From: Lysobacterales bacterium
GTDB lineage: Bacteria > Pseudomonadota > Gammaproteobacteria > Xanthomonadales > SZUA-38
NCBI GenBank assembly: GCA_030065125.1
Contig: JASJDM010000001.1
Location: 208,365-272,364 of the forward strand
Length of the DNA: 64,000 bases
Reading direction: 5' to 3'
The notes below the pieces were generated by a model, which made no database searches, was not told where the DNA came from, and saw only the letters and a list, made by a program, of their open reading frames with translations. Positions 41,249-48,919 of the stretch are shown here, piece by piece; position 1 is the stretch's first letter, and every line of letters starts with the position of its first letter. The translations under genes and the position numbers were made by a program.

Positions 41249-42788
41249 GGCCAAAGAACCGGCCTCCGCCCACCGGTGGCGCCGGACATCGCCAGTGGCG
41301 GTGGTGTTCTACGTGCTCAAGTTCGCCCGCCACATGGTGACCGACGGACTGCCGGCGGTGGCGCCAGCGGTGGCGGTGTTCGCCACGGCCGACGGCTGGA
41401 TGAAAACCGCGGGGATCGGGGCCCTGTCGGCCCTGGCGCTGATTGGTGCCGTGGGCGCCATACTGAGCTACCTGCGGTTCCGTTTCCGCTTCGAGGGTCA
41501 GCAGCTGCTGGTCCGCCGCGGTGTCATCAAACGCGAGCAGCTCAACGTGGACTTCGACCGCATCCAGGACGTCGCCATCGACGAGCCGTTTTACGCCCGG
41601 CCATTCGGACTGGCCATGCTGAAGCTGGATACCGCCGGCAGCGCCGGAAAGGAGATCACCCTGCCGGGTATCCCACTGGCAAACGCCCGGGCCATGCGTA
41701 ATGAAATCATCAGCGTTGCAACCCGCCAACCCATGCCGGAAACCGTTGACGCAGAGGAACCGAGCGACCATCTGCTGACCCGCAGCAACGCCGACATTGC
41801 ACGTTACGGCCTCACCGCCAACGGCCTGCTGTGGGTCGCCATCGTGTTTGGCGCCTTTGTCAGCGCCGTGGATGACGATCAATGGCTCGGACCGGCAGTC
41901 AACTGGCTGACCAGTGCGTTGAACCTGGACGGTGTCACCAGCGCGATCGTGCGCCTTGGGGCTCCTGGCGCCGTCCTGCTGGTCCTTCTGGGCCTGCTGG
42001 TGGCCGGACTGCTGCTTTCCCTATTTTCCATCCTCGGCGCGCTCTGGAAATACGCGGATTACCGGCTGTCCGTGGACGGCAACACCTACCACCGACGCAG
42101 CGGCCTGGTGAGCAAACAGGAACAGACCCTGAAGCGGGCCAAGATCCAGGCCGCCGTGTGGCGGCAGAACGTCGTGGCCTACTGGTTGTCTCGCATCAAC
42201 CTGCAGCTGCGCCTGGTGAGCGCCGGAGAGGCCGCCAACGCCCAGGGCATGCCCATCGGCCAGCCCGTGTTCCTGGTGCCAGCCCTGACCGATGACGAGG
42301 CCCATGACATGTCGGCGGAGTTTCTGCCGGAGCTGGATACCCGCAGCTTGCAGCTGTCACAGATTAACCGGCGTCGCTACATGAGCCGGAATATCACTCT
42401 TGCATGGATGCCGTTTATCGCCGCTGCAAGCTTTGCAGCTTACTTCCTGAACCCGCTGGCGGCGCCCGCCGTGTTCCTGGCGGGGCTCGCCCTGGCCACG
42501 GGCTGCGTCTACCTGCGCTGGAAACGATACGGCTACGGTACGGTGAACGCCTACGGCTGTCTTCGCGAGGGCTTTTTCGGCTACAAAACCACGCTGTTTC
42601 CCCTGCGCAAACTGCAGCGGGCGGATCTGCGCCAGTCCCCTTCCCAGCGGCGGGCCGGCCTGGCCAACCTCACAGTACACCTGGCCTCCCACTCCATCAC
42701 CATGCCGTACATGGACTTGAATGAAGCACGCCGCTTCGCCGACCTGGCTCTGCACCAGGCGGAGTCCAGCGAGGAAGGCTGGTTCTGA
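41238..42788 (+). CDS. Bacterial PH-domain membrane protein (YdbT-like), triple bPH2
   Basis: 516 residues with about six membrane segments and three bPH2 units. Unit 1 is at about 75-145 (FRFEGQQLLVRRGVIKREQLNVDFDRIQDV), unit 2 at about 270-340 (YRLSVDGNTYHRRSGLVSKQEQTLKRAKIQ) and unit 3 at about 430-500 (YGYGTVNAYGCLREGFFGYKTTLF, LRKLQRADLRQSPSQRRAGLANL). This matches the YdbT/YdbS pair layout. Role unknown, thought to be in the envelope. Overlaps the partner gene by 11 bp. Confidence 0.9.
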   Translation: MEPEAKEPASAHRWRRTSPVAVVFYVLKFARHMVTDGLPAVAPAVAVFATADGWMKTAGIGALSALALIGAVGAILSYLRFRFRFEGQQLLVRRGVIKREQLNVDFDRIQDVAIDEPFYARPFGLAMLKLDTAGSAGKEITLPGIPLANARAMRNEIISVATRQPMPETVDAEEPSDHLLTRSNADIARYGLTANGLLWVAIVFGAFVSAVDDDQWLGPAVNWLTSALNLDGVTSAIVRLGAPGAVLLVLLGLLVAGLLLSLFSILGALWKYADYRLSVDGNTYHRRSGLVSKQEQTLKRAKIQAAVWRQNVVAYWLSRINLQLRLVSAGEAANAQGMPIGQPVFLVPALTDDEAHDMSAEFLPELDTRSLQLSQINRRRYMSRNITLAWMPFIAAASFAAYFLNPLAAPAVFLAGLALATGCVYLRWKRYGYGTVNAYGCLREGFFGYKTTLFPLRKLQRADLRQSPSQRRAGLANLTVHLASHSITMPYMDLNEARRFADLALHQAESSEEGWF

Positions 42789-42796
42789 CGGTTACA

Positions 42797-43387
42797 TCAC
42801 CACCTGGTGATTTCCACCAGCACCTCATTGCGGCGGAAAAACGGCAGAGTGAAGGGGCCGTTATAGACCGCTGACTGGGGTTCACCCACCGACCGGACCT
42901 GGTCACGCTGCAGGGCAGCGTTGAGTGTGTCGAGGTTTTTGACGAAGTTTTTTTCTGTAGTGCGGCCGCTGTAGCGCCGCACCGCCATGGTCCGTGCCGG
43001 CATCTCCAGTATGGACACCCGCTGGTCCACCGGCCTGGGCAGGCTGTCCTGATCGTAGGCCCGCTCCATCACGAACTGCCAGTCGTAGCGGTCCCGGGCT
43101 TCGCTGCCCTGAGTCAGGGAGGAGGTCACCGGAACGGTCATGGCCATCTTCTTCGACTGGCTGTTGTCGCCAAAGATGTAACCCGCCAGGATGCGAAATG
43201 CCTGGTTACCGCTGTCGCGGAACCCGCCCTGGATGGTGGTCTGAGCCACCAGGTAAGGCTCGTACTGCCTGATTTCGTACCCCTCTCGCTGTTCCAGCAC
43301 GCGGTATTCCGGCTCTTCGTAGGACATGGCCTTTTCCCCCACAAGGGCGGCACCCAGCAGCACCGCCAGCACCATCAGTCGGTTCAT
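42797..43387 (-). CDS. Exported SOUL heme-binding family protein
   Basis: 196 residues from the ATG at 43387 (GAGGTG 6-7 bases upstream). Signal peptide about 1-22 (MNRLMVLAVLLGAALVGEKAMS). SOUL-domain hallmarks: EEPEYRVLEQREGYEIRQYEPYLVAQT, FRILAGYIFGDNSQSKKMAMTVPV and RTMAVRRYSGRTTEKNF. Family members bind heme or other tetrapyrroles. Convergent with the PH-domain pair. Confidence 0.92.
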   Translation of the reverse strand: MNRLMVLAVLLGAALVGEKAMSYEEPEYRVLEQREGYEIRQYEPYLVAQTTIQGGFRDSGNQAFRILAGYIFGDNSQSKKMAMTVPVTSSLTQGSEARDRYDWQFVMERAYDQDSLPRPVDQRVSILEMPARTMAVRRYSGRTTEKNFVKNLDTLNAALQRDQVRSVGEPQSAVYNGPFTLPFFRRNEVLVEITRW

Positions 43388-43457
43388 GGACTTCACCTCG
43401 GTCAACAAGGCCCACAGGATGATCAGACCCGGGTGAAGCAGGCGTTGAGGCGCTGTT

Positions 43458-43481
43458 CAGGGGCCGTGAACACGGCCCCTG
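43458..43481 (-). terminator. Strong stem-loop after the FRDSFE secreted-protein gene
   Basis: CAGGGGCCGTG and CACGGCCCCTG are perfectly complementary with AA between them, 7 bp beyond the stop codon at 43489. There is no U-tract on the minus strand. Confidence 0.55.
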
Positions 43482-43488
43482 GGTTGGT

Positions 43489-44715
43489 TTACTCGAAGCT
43501 GTCCCGGAATATGGTATCCGCCTGGGTGGCGGCGAATCCCACGTCATCCATCAGGAAGGTGCCCACGTTGCCGACGCCCTCCCCCCGATAGCAAAAGCGG
43601 AATTCCGCCGGGTTGGCGCTGGGCGCCAGGCTGATGGGCAGGGCTACCGGCGCACCGCCGTCGATAGTGGCGGACACCATGTTGGTGTCAAAATCCACCA
43701 TCAGGGCCAGTTCTTTCCACTGCCCCAGGTCATCCGGATAGGTGGAGCTTTCCATCAGGATTTCCGCGGGAACGCCGCCTACGCCGATGACCACCAGGTA
43801 GATCCCGTCCAGCCGGTACTCGATGCCCCAGGCGTTGGCAAATCCGCCGTCGCTGTGCTGAATGGTGAAGCGCGGGAAATTGCCGCTGGCCGGCGGTGGC
43901 GCTTCCGGTGCTGCAAAAAAGAACCATTCGTAGTTGGACAGCTCCGGTGCTGAGATGGTCGGCCCGTAGAACCGGTTCTGGACATCAGCGGGGTCGCCAT
44001 CGTGAATCCGCATCCACTGGGTCGAAGTACCACGAGTTGACGGGACGCCCATCACGTCAGACACCGTTCGCACGGTGAAAGCGCCGGGCGGACTGCTGTC
44101 CACGATGGGCCAGTCCTGGATCACGCTGAGCAGGTCACCCAGCAACAGGCTTTCGAAATCCCGGGTGCCCGACGGGTAGGCCAAAGTAGAGGCCACCGTG
44201 CCAAAGTCGTCAGGATCGGCGGAGCCCAGGGACGGTGTTTCGTCCACATACCAGTCAAACGAGGTGTTACCGAAACCGTCCCAGGCCAGTGTGGTGCCCG
44301 CCGGCGGCGCCGGCGCAAAAGTCTCCGCCCCCGACCACAGCCCTATGCCGCTGGCCAGGGCCGCCCGTCCAATGTTGCCGGCACCGTACTGCAGGCCGTG
44401 GATGATGTTGTTGGAATTGCCGAATGGGCTGGAGCGGTAGATCCACAGATCCGTGGCCGGATCGTCCAGGTTGTTGACCGTAAACAGTCTTGCCTGGCCT
44501 GCATCGAACTGGGTCCCCGATGGAATATTGGAAAAGTAGTCAAAGCCGTGACAGAAGGGTCGGTTGGCCGACGTGGTAAATGGATCGCCGACATTGGTGA
44601 CTTCCACCTGGTCCCCGTCGGGGTCCACCTCGGTAATCCGCAGGTTGTCGACCTGGGCGGACACGCCCATGGAAACGGCCAGGCCGGCCGCCAAAAGTTC
44701 GATCTGGTATCGCAC
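43489..44715 (-). CDS. Secreted protein with C-terminal FRDSFE tail
   Basis: A GTG at 44715 with GGGAGG 7 bases upstream gives a signal peptide (VRYQIELLAAGLAVSMGVSA then QVDNL); another GTG eight codons earlier is less suitable. 408 residues. The N-terminal 120 residues resemble a lamin-tail-like opening (NLRITEVDPDGDQVEVTNVGD). The C-terminal half has a jelly-roll look (WMRIHDGDPADVQ, WKELALMVDFDTNMVSATIDGG). It ends ADTIFRDSFE, matching the tail DDTVFSDSFE of the beta-helix protein at 4479-5948, though the two are otherwise unrelated. Exported; function unknown. Confidence 0.8.
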   Translation of the reverse strand: MRYQIELLAAGLAVSMGVSAQVDNLRITEVDPDGDQVEVTNVGDPFTTSANRPFCHGFDYFSNIPSGTQFDAGQARLFTVNNLDDPATDLWIYRSSPFGNSNNIIHGLQYGAGNIGRAALASGIGLWSGAETFAPAPPAGTTLAWDGFGNTSFDWYVDETPSLGSADPDDFGTVASTLAYPSGTRDFESLLLGDLLSVIQDWPIVDSSPPGAFTVRTVSDVMGVPSTRGTSTQWMRIHDGDPADVQNRFYGPTISAPELSNYEWFFFAAPEAPPPASGNFPRFTIQHSDGGFANAWGIEYRLDGIYLVVIGVGGVPAEILMESSTYPDDLGQWKELALMVDFDTNMVSATIDGGAPVALPISLAPSANPAEFRFCYRGEGVGNVGTFLMDDVGFAATQADTIFRDSFE

Positions 44716-44801
44716 CGCACTGCCTCCCAAGAACCTCACGGCTTAAGCATAGCGGCAGGCCGGGGAGTTGACCAATCCCTGCCCGTCAGCATCGACCCCG
44801 T

Positions 44802-46253
44802 TTACCTGGACCGGGTTTTCTTTGAAGCCTTCTTCCTGGCGACCCTGGCCTTCTTCTTTTTCACTGCAGAGCGCGCCACCTGCGCTGCACGAGCCTTCAG
44901 CGCCTCAAATGCCTCCACAATCCCGTCCGCGATGTGCTGGGGGTCGGTCACGGCGGTTTTCCCGGCAAGCAGACCAAAATGCATTTTCCCATCCTGGGTA
45001 TAGATGGTGATGTTCAGTGCGGTATTGGGTGCGATGGTGGATATGGGGTAGAGGCACTCCATTTTTGCCTGGCGCAGATAGTGAGGGTGATGGTCACCGA
45101 TCAGGTTGGAAATGACCACGTTGCCCAGTGGCCGGATATGCTGGGACACTCCCGCCAGGTCACCCAGCGTGGCAGCGGTCTGGGTCAACAGCGTGTAAGC
45201 CTCGGCGGCTTCCGGCGCAACCTGGTGGGCATCGGTCTTGGCACGTTCGGCGTTCTGCTGCACCTGGGACAGGCGGTCGAGTGGATCTGATTCATCAGCG
45301 GCCATCTCCAGCAGGACAATGGCCAGGTGGTTGCCGGCATCACTGTTGTCGTCTTTTGCCCGCAGCGACACCGGCATCTCCGCAACCAGCGGCTGTTCCG
45401 GGGCTTTTCCGGACTCTTCCAGGTAGTCACGCATGGCGATGTCGCATACCGTGAGAATGACGTCGTTGACGGTGACATTTCGGTCGCGGGCGAGCCGCTT
45501 GACGTCCGCCAGCAGCAGGGTAGAGAAGCCGACGGCCCGGGCGGCCGTGAGCCGCTCATTGAACAGCGTGCGGGGCGCAGAAAACGGCAGCACCAGTCCG
45601 CGGTCGCCAAAAGCCTGGGCCACGCCGCGTTGAATGAACATTTTCATGACGCGCGGTCCCAGCAGAACCTGGCGCCCCAGGCTGCGTGCCGTACCAAACA
45701 GACTGGCGGATACCTTCTTGCGCTCTTCCCGCGCCCGCTGTGATCGCTGTGTATTGGCCCACAGGGCGGGTTTACTCCGGTCCCGGGGGTTGGTGGCCAG
45801 GCTGGCCATGGTCAACCGCGACATGGTGACCCCGTCCATGTACGCGTGATGAATCTTGGTGTAGACAGCAAACTGACCCGGGCCCAGCCCTTCGAAGATG
45901 TGCACCTCCCACAGCGGCCGGCTGCGATCCAGCAGCCGCGCATGCAACCGCGCCACGTGGCGCCGAAGCTGCTCCATGCTTCCCGGCGCCGGCAGCGCCT
46001 GGTGGAACAGGTGGTTGTCGATGTCGAAATCCGCATCCTCGATCCAGCTGGGCGGTGTAATCACCGGGGCGCGGAGCTTCCAGTTGAACGGCGGCACCGG
46101 CGGCTGCTGCCGGAACTCCTCCACCAGCCTGGAAACAAAGTCGGCCCGGGTACGAGAAGGGCACTGATACAGCTGCAGCCCCGCCACATGGCGCGGGCTG
46201 TTGGCGGACTCCAGCAGCAGGAATCCCTGGTCGAGTAGCGCAAGCTTGGGCAT
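44802..46253 (-). CDS. Wax ester synthase/diacylglycerol acyltransferase family protein
   Basis: 483 residues. The catalytic HHxxxDG motif is HHAYMDG (135-141), flanked by PLWEVHIFEGLGPGQFAVYTK. The C-terminal WS/DGAT domain is recognised in the segment NVVISNLIGDHHPHYL and PNTALNITIYTQDGKMHFGLL. Expected to acylate fatty alcohols or diacylglycerol for storage lipid. The last 30 residues form an unusual Lys/Arg-rich tail (VKKKKARVARKKASKK) that could bind membrane phospholipid or nucleic acid. Transcribed alone; the upstream region is a repeat array. Confidence 0.92.
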   Translation of the reverse strand: MPKLALLDQGFLLLESANSPRHVAGLQLYQCPSRTRADFVSRLVEEFRQQPPVPPFNWKLRAPVITPPSWIEDADFDIDNHLFHQALPAPGSMEQLRRHVARLHARLLDRSRPLWEVHIFEGLGPGQFAVYTKIHHAYMDGVTMSRLTMASLATNPRDRSKPALWANTQRSQRAREERKKVSASLFGTARSLGRQVLLGPRVMKMFIQRGVAQAFGDRGLVLPFSAPRTLFNERLTAARAVGFSTLLLADVKRLARDRNVTVNDVILTVCDIAMRDYLEESGKAPEQPLVAEMPVSLRAKDDNSDAGNHLAIVLLEMAADESDPLDRLSQVQQNAERAKTDAHQVAPEAAEAYTLLTQTAATLGDLAGVSQHIRPLGNVVISNLIGDHHPHYLRQAKMECLYPISTIAPNTALNITIYTQDGKMHFGLLAGKTAVTDPQHIADGIVEAFEALKARAAQVARSAVKKKKARVARKKASKKTRSR

Positions 46254-46438
46254 CAGACTACTCAGACTATCGAATACCGGCGGCGGGTGTCATCTGGAAA
46301 TTCCCGTAGGGTTTCACTGATCCGCAAGACGGGCCATCCGAAGTGGGTGATAGCAAGGCTTAGGGACTCCTGATGCCTTGCCAATAGTTGCCTACGCCCG
46401 CTCGCGGGCGCTACGCAAATCGTGGTTTTGCTTCGCTT

Positions 46439-46760
46439 ACGGCCTTCGGCCGTTGGCACGTCCTTGTGCCAACCCTCCGCCGTCATCCTGAACTTGATTC
46501 AGGATCCATCTGAGAATGGGATCTGAAGAGCCTTTGATCCGGGCAATCGCTTGATCGGAGGCTTCGATCGGGCATGTAGGCGGCGGATGGTGTCACGGAC
46601 GATGGCTGCGTTAACTGTGTATGGCAGCCTTCAACGAAAGCGGCTTCGGGACTTCAGATGGATCCTGAATCAATCCCGGATCGGGGTCCGGGACATGGTT
46701 CATGACGGAAGAAAAAGCGGAGCCCCTTGGCACAGGGATGTGCCAACGGCCGAAGGCCGT
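46439..46760. repeat. Composite inverted repeat with element copy C (46482-46706) at its centre
   Basis: The core 46482-46706 is the same element as at 21905 and 22116, in the opposite orientation. It is enclosed by the same two hairpin modules in mirror order: ACGGCCTTCGGCCGT (46439-46453) plus TTGGCAC...GTGCCAA (46453-46472) on the left, and TTGGCAC...GTGCCAA (46727-46746) plus ACGGCCGAAGGCCGT (46746-46760) on the right. The 180 bp to the left (46254-46438) encodes an open frame that looks repeat-derived, with another GCCCGC/GCGGGC hairpin. No gene is credible between 46254 and 46872. Confidence 0.75.
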
Positions 46761-46793
46761 GAGGGATTCGGAAACCGCGTCTTTGATTCCCGG

Positions 46794-46857
46794 CCGCGAG
46801 TCGGGCAGGAAGCCCGATCTCGCGGTCCAAAAAAAAAGCGCCCGAAGGCGCTTTTTT
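46794..46857 (-). terminator. Terminator region downstream of the TonB-operon secreted-protein gene
   Basis: On the minus strand AAGCGCC-TTCG-GGCGCTT (46836-46853), a UUCG-loop stem followed by a long T run, lies 15 bp after the stop at 46873. A second, larger hairpin at 46794-46825 (CCGCGAG-TCGGGC pairing with GCCCGA-TCTCGCGG) follows it. The first is symmetric, so it could work on either strand. Confidence 0.92.
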
Positions 46858-46872
46858 AATTGAATCAGAACT

Positions 46873-48726
46873 TTAAAGGTTTTCGTCCGGATCGACGTTG
46901 GTCCACTCACCGGCGGTCCAGTCTTCTTCCGGCGACGCGCCCGGGCGGATCGCGCCGGCCCAGTTCACCTTGTCGAAGAAGTCATCGAACAGGGCCGGGC
47001 TGGCCTGGCCGATGTTGGCGGCGGGAGAGTTGGCGGCCGGGATCAGCGGGTTGTTGGAGGTGGAGCCAATGCGCGCGCCAGCGGCGAAGAACATCAGCAT
47101 CGGGTCATCGGTGGTGTTTCCGGCACCGCCGTTGAACAGCGTGGACTCCAGCAGGTCGCTTTCGTTGTCGTCGAACAGGTTGCCCTGACAGGCCAGAACC
47201 GTGTTGGTGATGGTGCCGTTGTTGGCATCAGCAATCACGTCCTGGTTGATCTGGGGACCGTCAATCCGCAGGCAGTCGCTGGGGGCGAGGTCATCGGCCG
47301 CACTTGCCACCACCGAGTTGGTGATGTTGAACAGGGCACCGCGGCGAATCCGCAGGGCCTGCTGGGGACCTTCGCCCACACCCGCTTCGTAGTAGATGGT
47401 GACGTTGGCAAACCTGGCGCGGGTACGCGGCTCCGCGCCTTCGTTACCTTCCTGGCCGTCCCACTCGAAACCACGGGCGTCCTTGACGGCGGCTTCTGAC
47501 ATGTGGGCAATGCCGTACTGGAGCTTGGGCTGGGCGCCCTGGGTCATATCGAAGCTGTCGTCGTCAGCGGCGGTAACAATGGCGTACTTCATGTTGCCAG
47601 CGCCACCGAACCACTCGATGCCGTCGTCGCCGTTGCGGTGCACGTGAATATACTCCATCACGGTGCCATTACCGACGGTATACAGGGACAGGCCGTTCAG
47701 CTCGCTCAGAGAGGAAATCTGGGTACCGGCGTACTCAATACGGACGTAACGCAGTTCGCCGCTGGAGTCGTCGTTGTCGGACCCGCCGTATTCGTTCAGC
47801 TGGATCTCGTCCAGGCAGCTGGTGGTCGGATCGCAGTCGTTGGGAGCGCCTCGGCCGGCGATGACCACACCGCCCCACTGGCCGGCTTCCAGGTTGCCGG
47901 TCAACAGGTGGTCCTTGGAAGTGAATACGATGGGCGTCTCAGGGCCGCCGACGGCCACGATCTTGTTGCCACGGCTGATGGAGAAGAACGCACCCAGGTC
48001 CTGGGAACCGGCGGGCAGGTTCTCACCGACGATCACGGTGCCCGGTTCGATGGTCAGGGTTGCGGGGGTGCCGCCAGAGGGGCCGAGATCGTCGCCGAAG
48101 CGGAATCCGCTCAGACCAATGACCCAGTGCAGGTCGTTGGTCAGGGTGGTGTCAGTGTTCAGCGTAGCGGGAAGGATGCAAGCACCGGGGATATCCGGAT
48201 CAGCGCCCGCAGAAAACGCGGGGCAGGAGGCTGCACCAAATTCGGTGGTCCAGGGGCAGGTCGGTTCCGCAGTCAGGGCCACGAAGTTGATGGTGCCGCT
48301 GCCGCCGGCCGTCAGGCTGTAGGTCACGTCGATGGCATTGCAGGACTTGAACACGATGTCGGCAGATCCAACCACCGCAGCGCCTACGGTGCTGGTGGGG
48401 TTGAAGGTGCTGCCCGTTGTGGTGAACAGGTCCACGGTGTAGGCGTTGAAGCCGGTGGTGGTACCGGTGTTGGCTACGACCCATGTCGGGTTACCGGAAT
48501 CATCATTGGCGTAAAACGCGAAGAAGAACTGGCGTCCGCCCGCGGGCAGCTCAAGAATGCTGAGGGTGGCGCCGGTGCCGAAGATCGGGTTTCCAGAGGC
48601 GTCTGCAGGAATGTAGGCCTGAGGCAGAGCCTTGGTGACGGTCAGAGCCTGGCTGGCGCCGGTCATGAGCAGACCTGCCACGACGCAGAGAATCGCTGAC
48701 GTCAAGCGTCGGTTAAATGCTTGCAT
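46873..48726 (-). CDS. Secreted beta-helix-like protein of the TonB operon, with WNP-like N-terminal domain
   Basis: 617 residues. Signal peptide about 1-27 (LTSAILCVVAGLLMTGASQA). Residues about 35-160 form a WNP-like module (ASGNPIFGTGATLSILELPAGG, FAFYANDDSGNPTW). The rest is beta-helix: LTIEPGTVIVGENLPAG, GGVVIAGRG, LRYVRIEYAG, HVHRNGDDGIEWFGGAGNMKYAIVTAADDDSFDMTQG and RALFNITNSVV-type rungs. Proteins of this type are commonly encoded beside TonB receptors with carboxypeptidase-regulatory-like domains, as here, and may be captured ligands or surface partners. Only 193 bp separate it from the receptor, and that gap contains PhoB-like boxes, so it may also have its own promoter. Confidence 0.85.
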   Translation of the reverse strand: MQAFNRRLTSAILCVVAGLLMTGASQALTVTKALPQAYIPADASGNPIFGTGATLSILELPAGGRQFFFAFYANDDSGNPTWVVANTGTTTGFNAYTVDLFTTTGSTFNPTSTVGAAVVGSADIVFKSCNAIDVTYSLTAGGSGTINFVALTAEPTCPWTTEFGAASCPAFSAGADPDIPGACILPATLNTDTTLTNDLHWVIGLSGFRFGDDLGPSGGTPATLTIEPGTVIVGENLPAGSQDLGAFFSISRGNKIVAVGGPETPIVFTSKDHLLTGNLEAGQWGGVVIAGRGAPNDCDPTTSCLDEIQLNEYGGSDNDDSSGELRYVRIEYAGTQISSLSELNGLSLYTVGNGTVMEYIHVHRNGDDGIEWFGGAGNMKYAIVTAADDDSFDMTQGAQPKLQYGIAHMSEAAVKDARGFEWDGQEGNEGAEPRTRARFANVTIYYEAGVGEGPQQALRIRRGALFNITNSVVASAADDLAPSDCLRIDGPQINQDVIADANNGTITNTVLACQGNLFDDNESDLLESTLFNGGAGNTTDDPMLMFFAAGARIGSTSNNPLIPAANSPAANIGQASPALFDDFFDKVNWAGAIRPGASPEEDWTAGEWTNVDPDENL

Positions 48727-48779
48727 GGTGTCCTCCCAAGGACGGATAAATAAAGTGGAAGCTAAAGGGTTTTTCGATA

Positions 48780-48846
48780 TTGGCGATCGAAAAGTACGCG
48801 GGCTTTGTTACAGACTCTTGAGTGAAGTGTTACAGCAAGATGAAAA
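48780..48846 (-). promoter_or_regulatory. PhoB-like box array and promoter ahead of the secreted-protein gene
   Basis: Reading the minus strand, heptamers recur every 11 bp: TTTTCAT (48846-48840), CTGTAAC (48835-48829), CACTCAA (48824-48818, weak) and CTGTAAC (48813-48807). The PhoB consensus is CTGTCAT with 4-bp spacers. Ten bases after the last box lies a -10-like TACTTT. The spacing is the same as in the operon promoter near 57.1 kb. Confidence 0.55.
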
Positions 48847-48919
48847 ACGGTCGATTACGCTTCCCCATCGAAAATGGCAGCGTCGCGCCAAATGACCAGA
48901 CAGGCTGGCCATCCTGGAT

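Noticed and set aside
46262..46486. 74-residue open frame on the minus strand
   Set aside because: It runs through hairpin modules that recur on the other side of element copy C, so it is repeat-derived rather than a gene.
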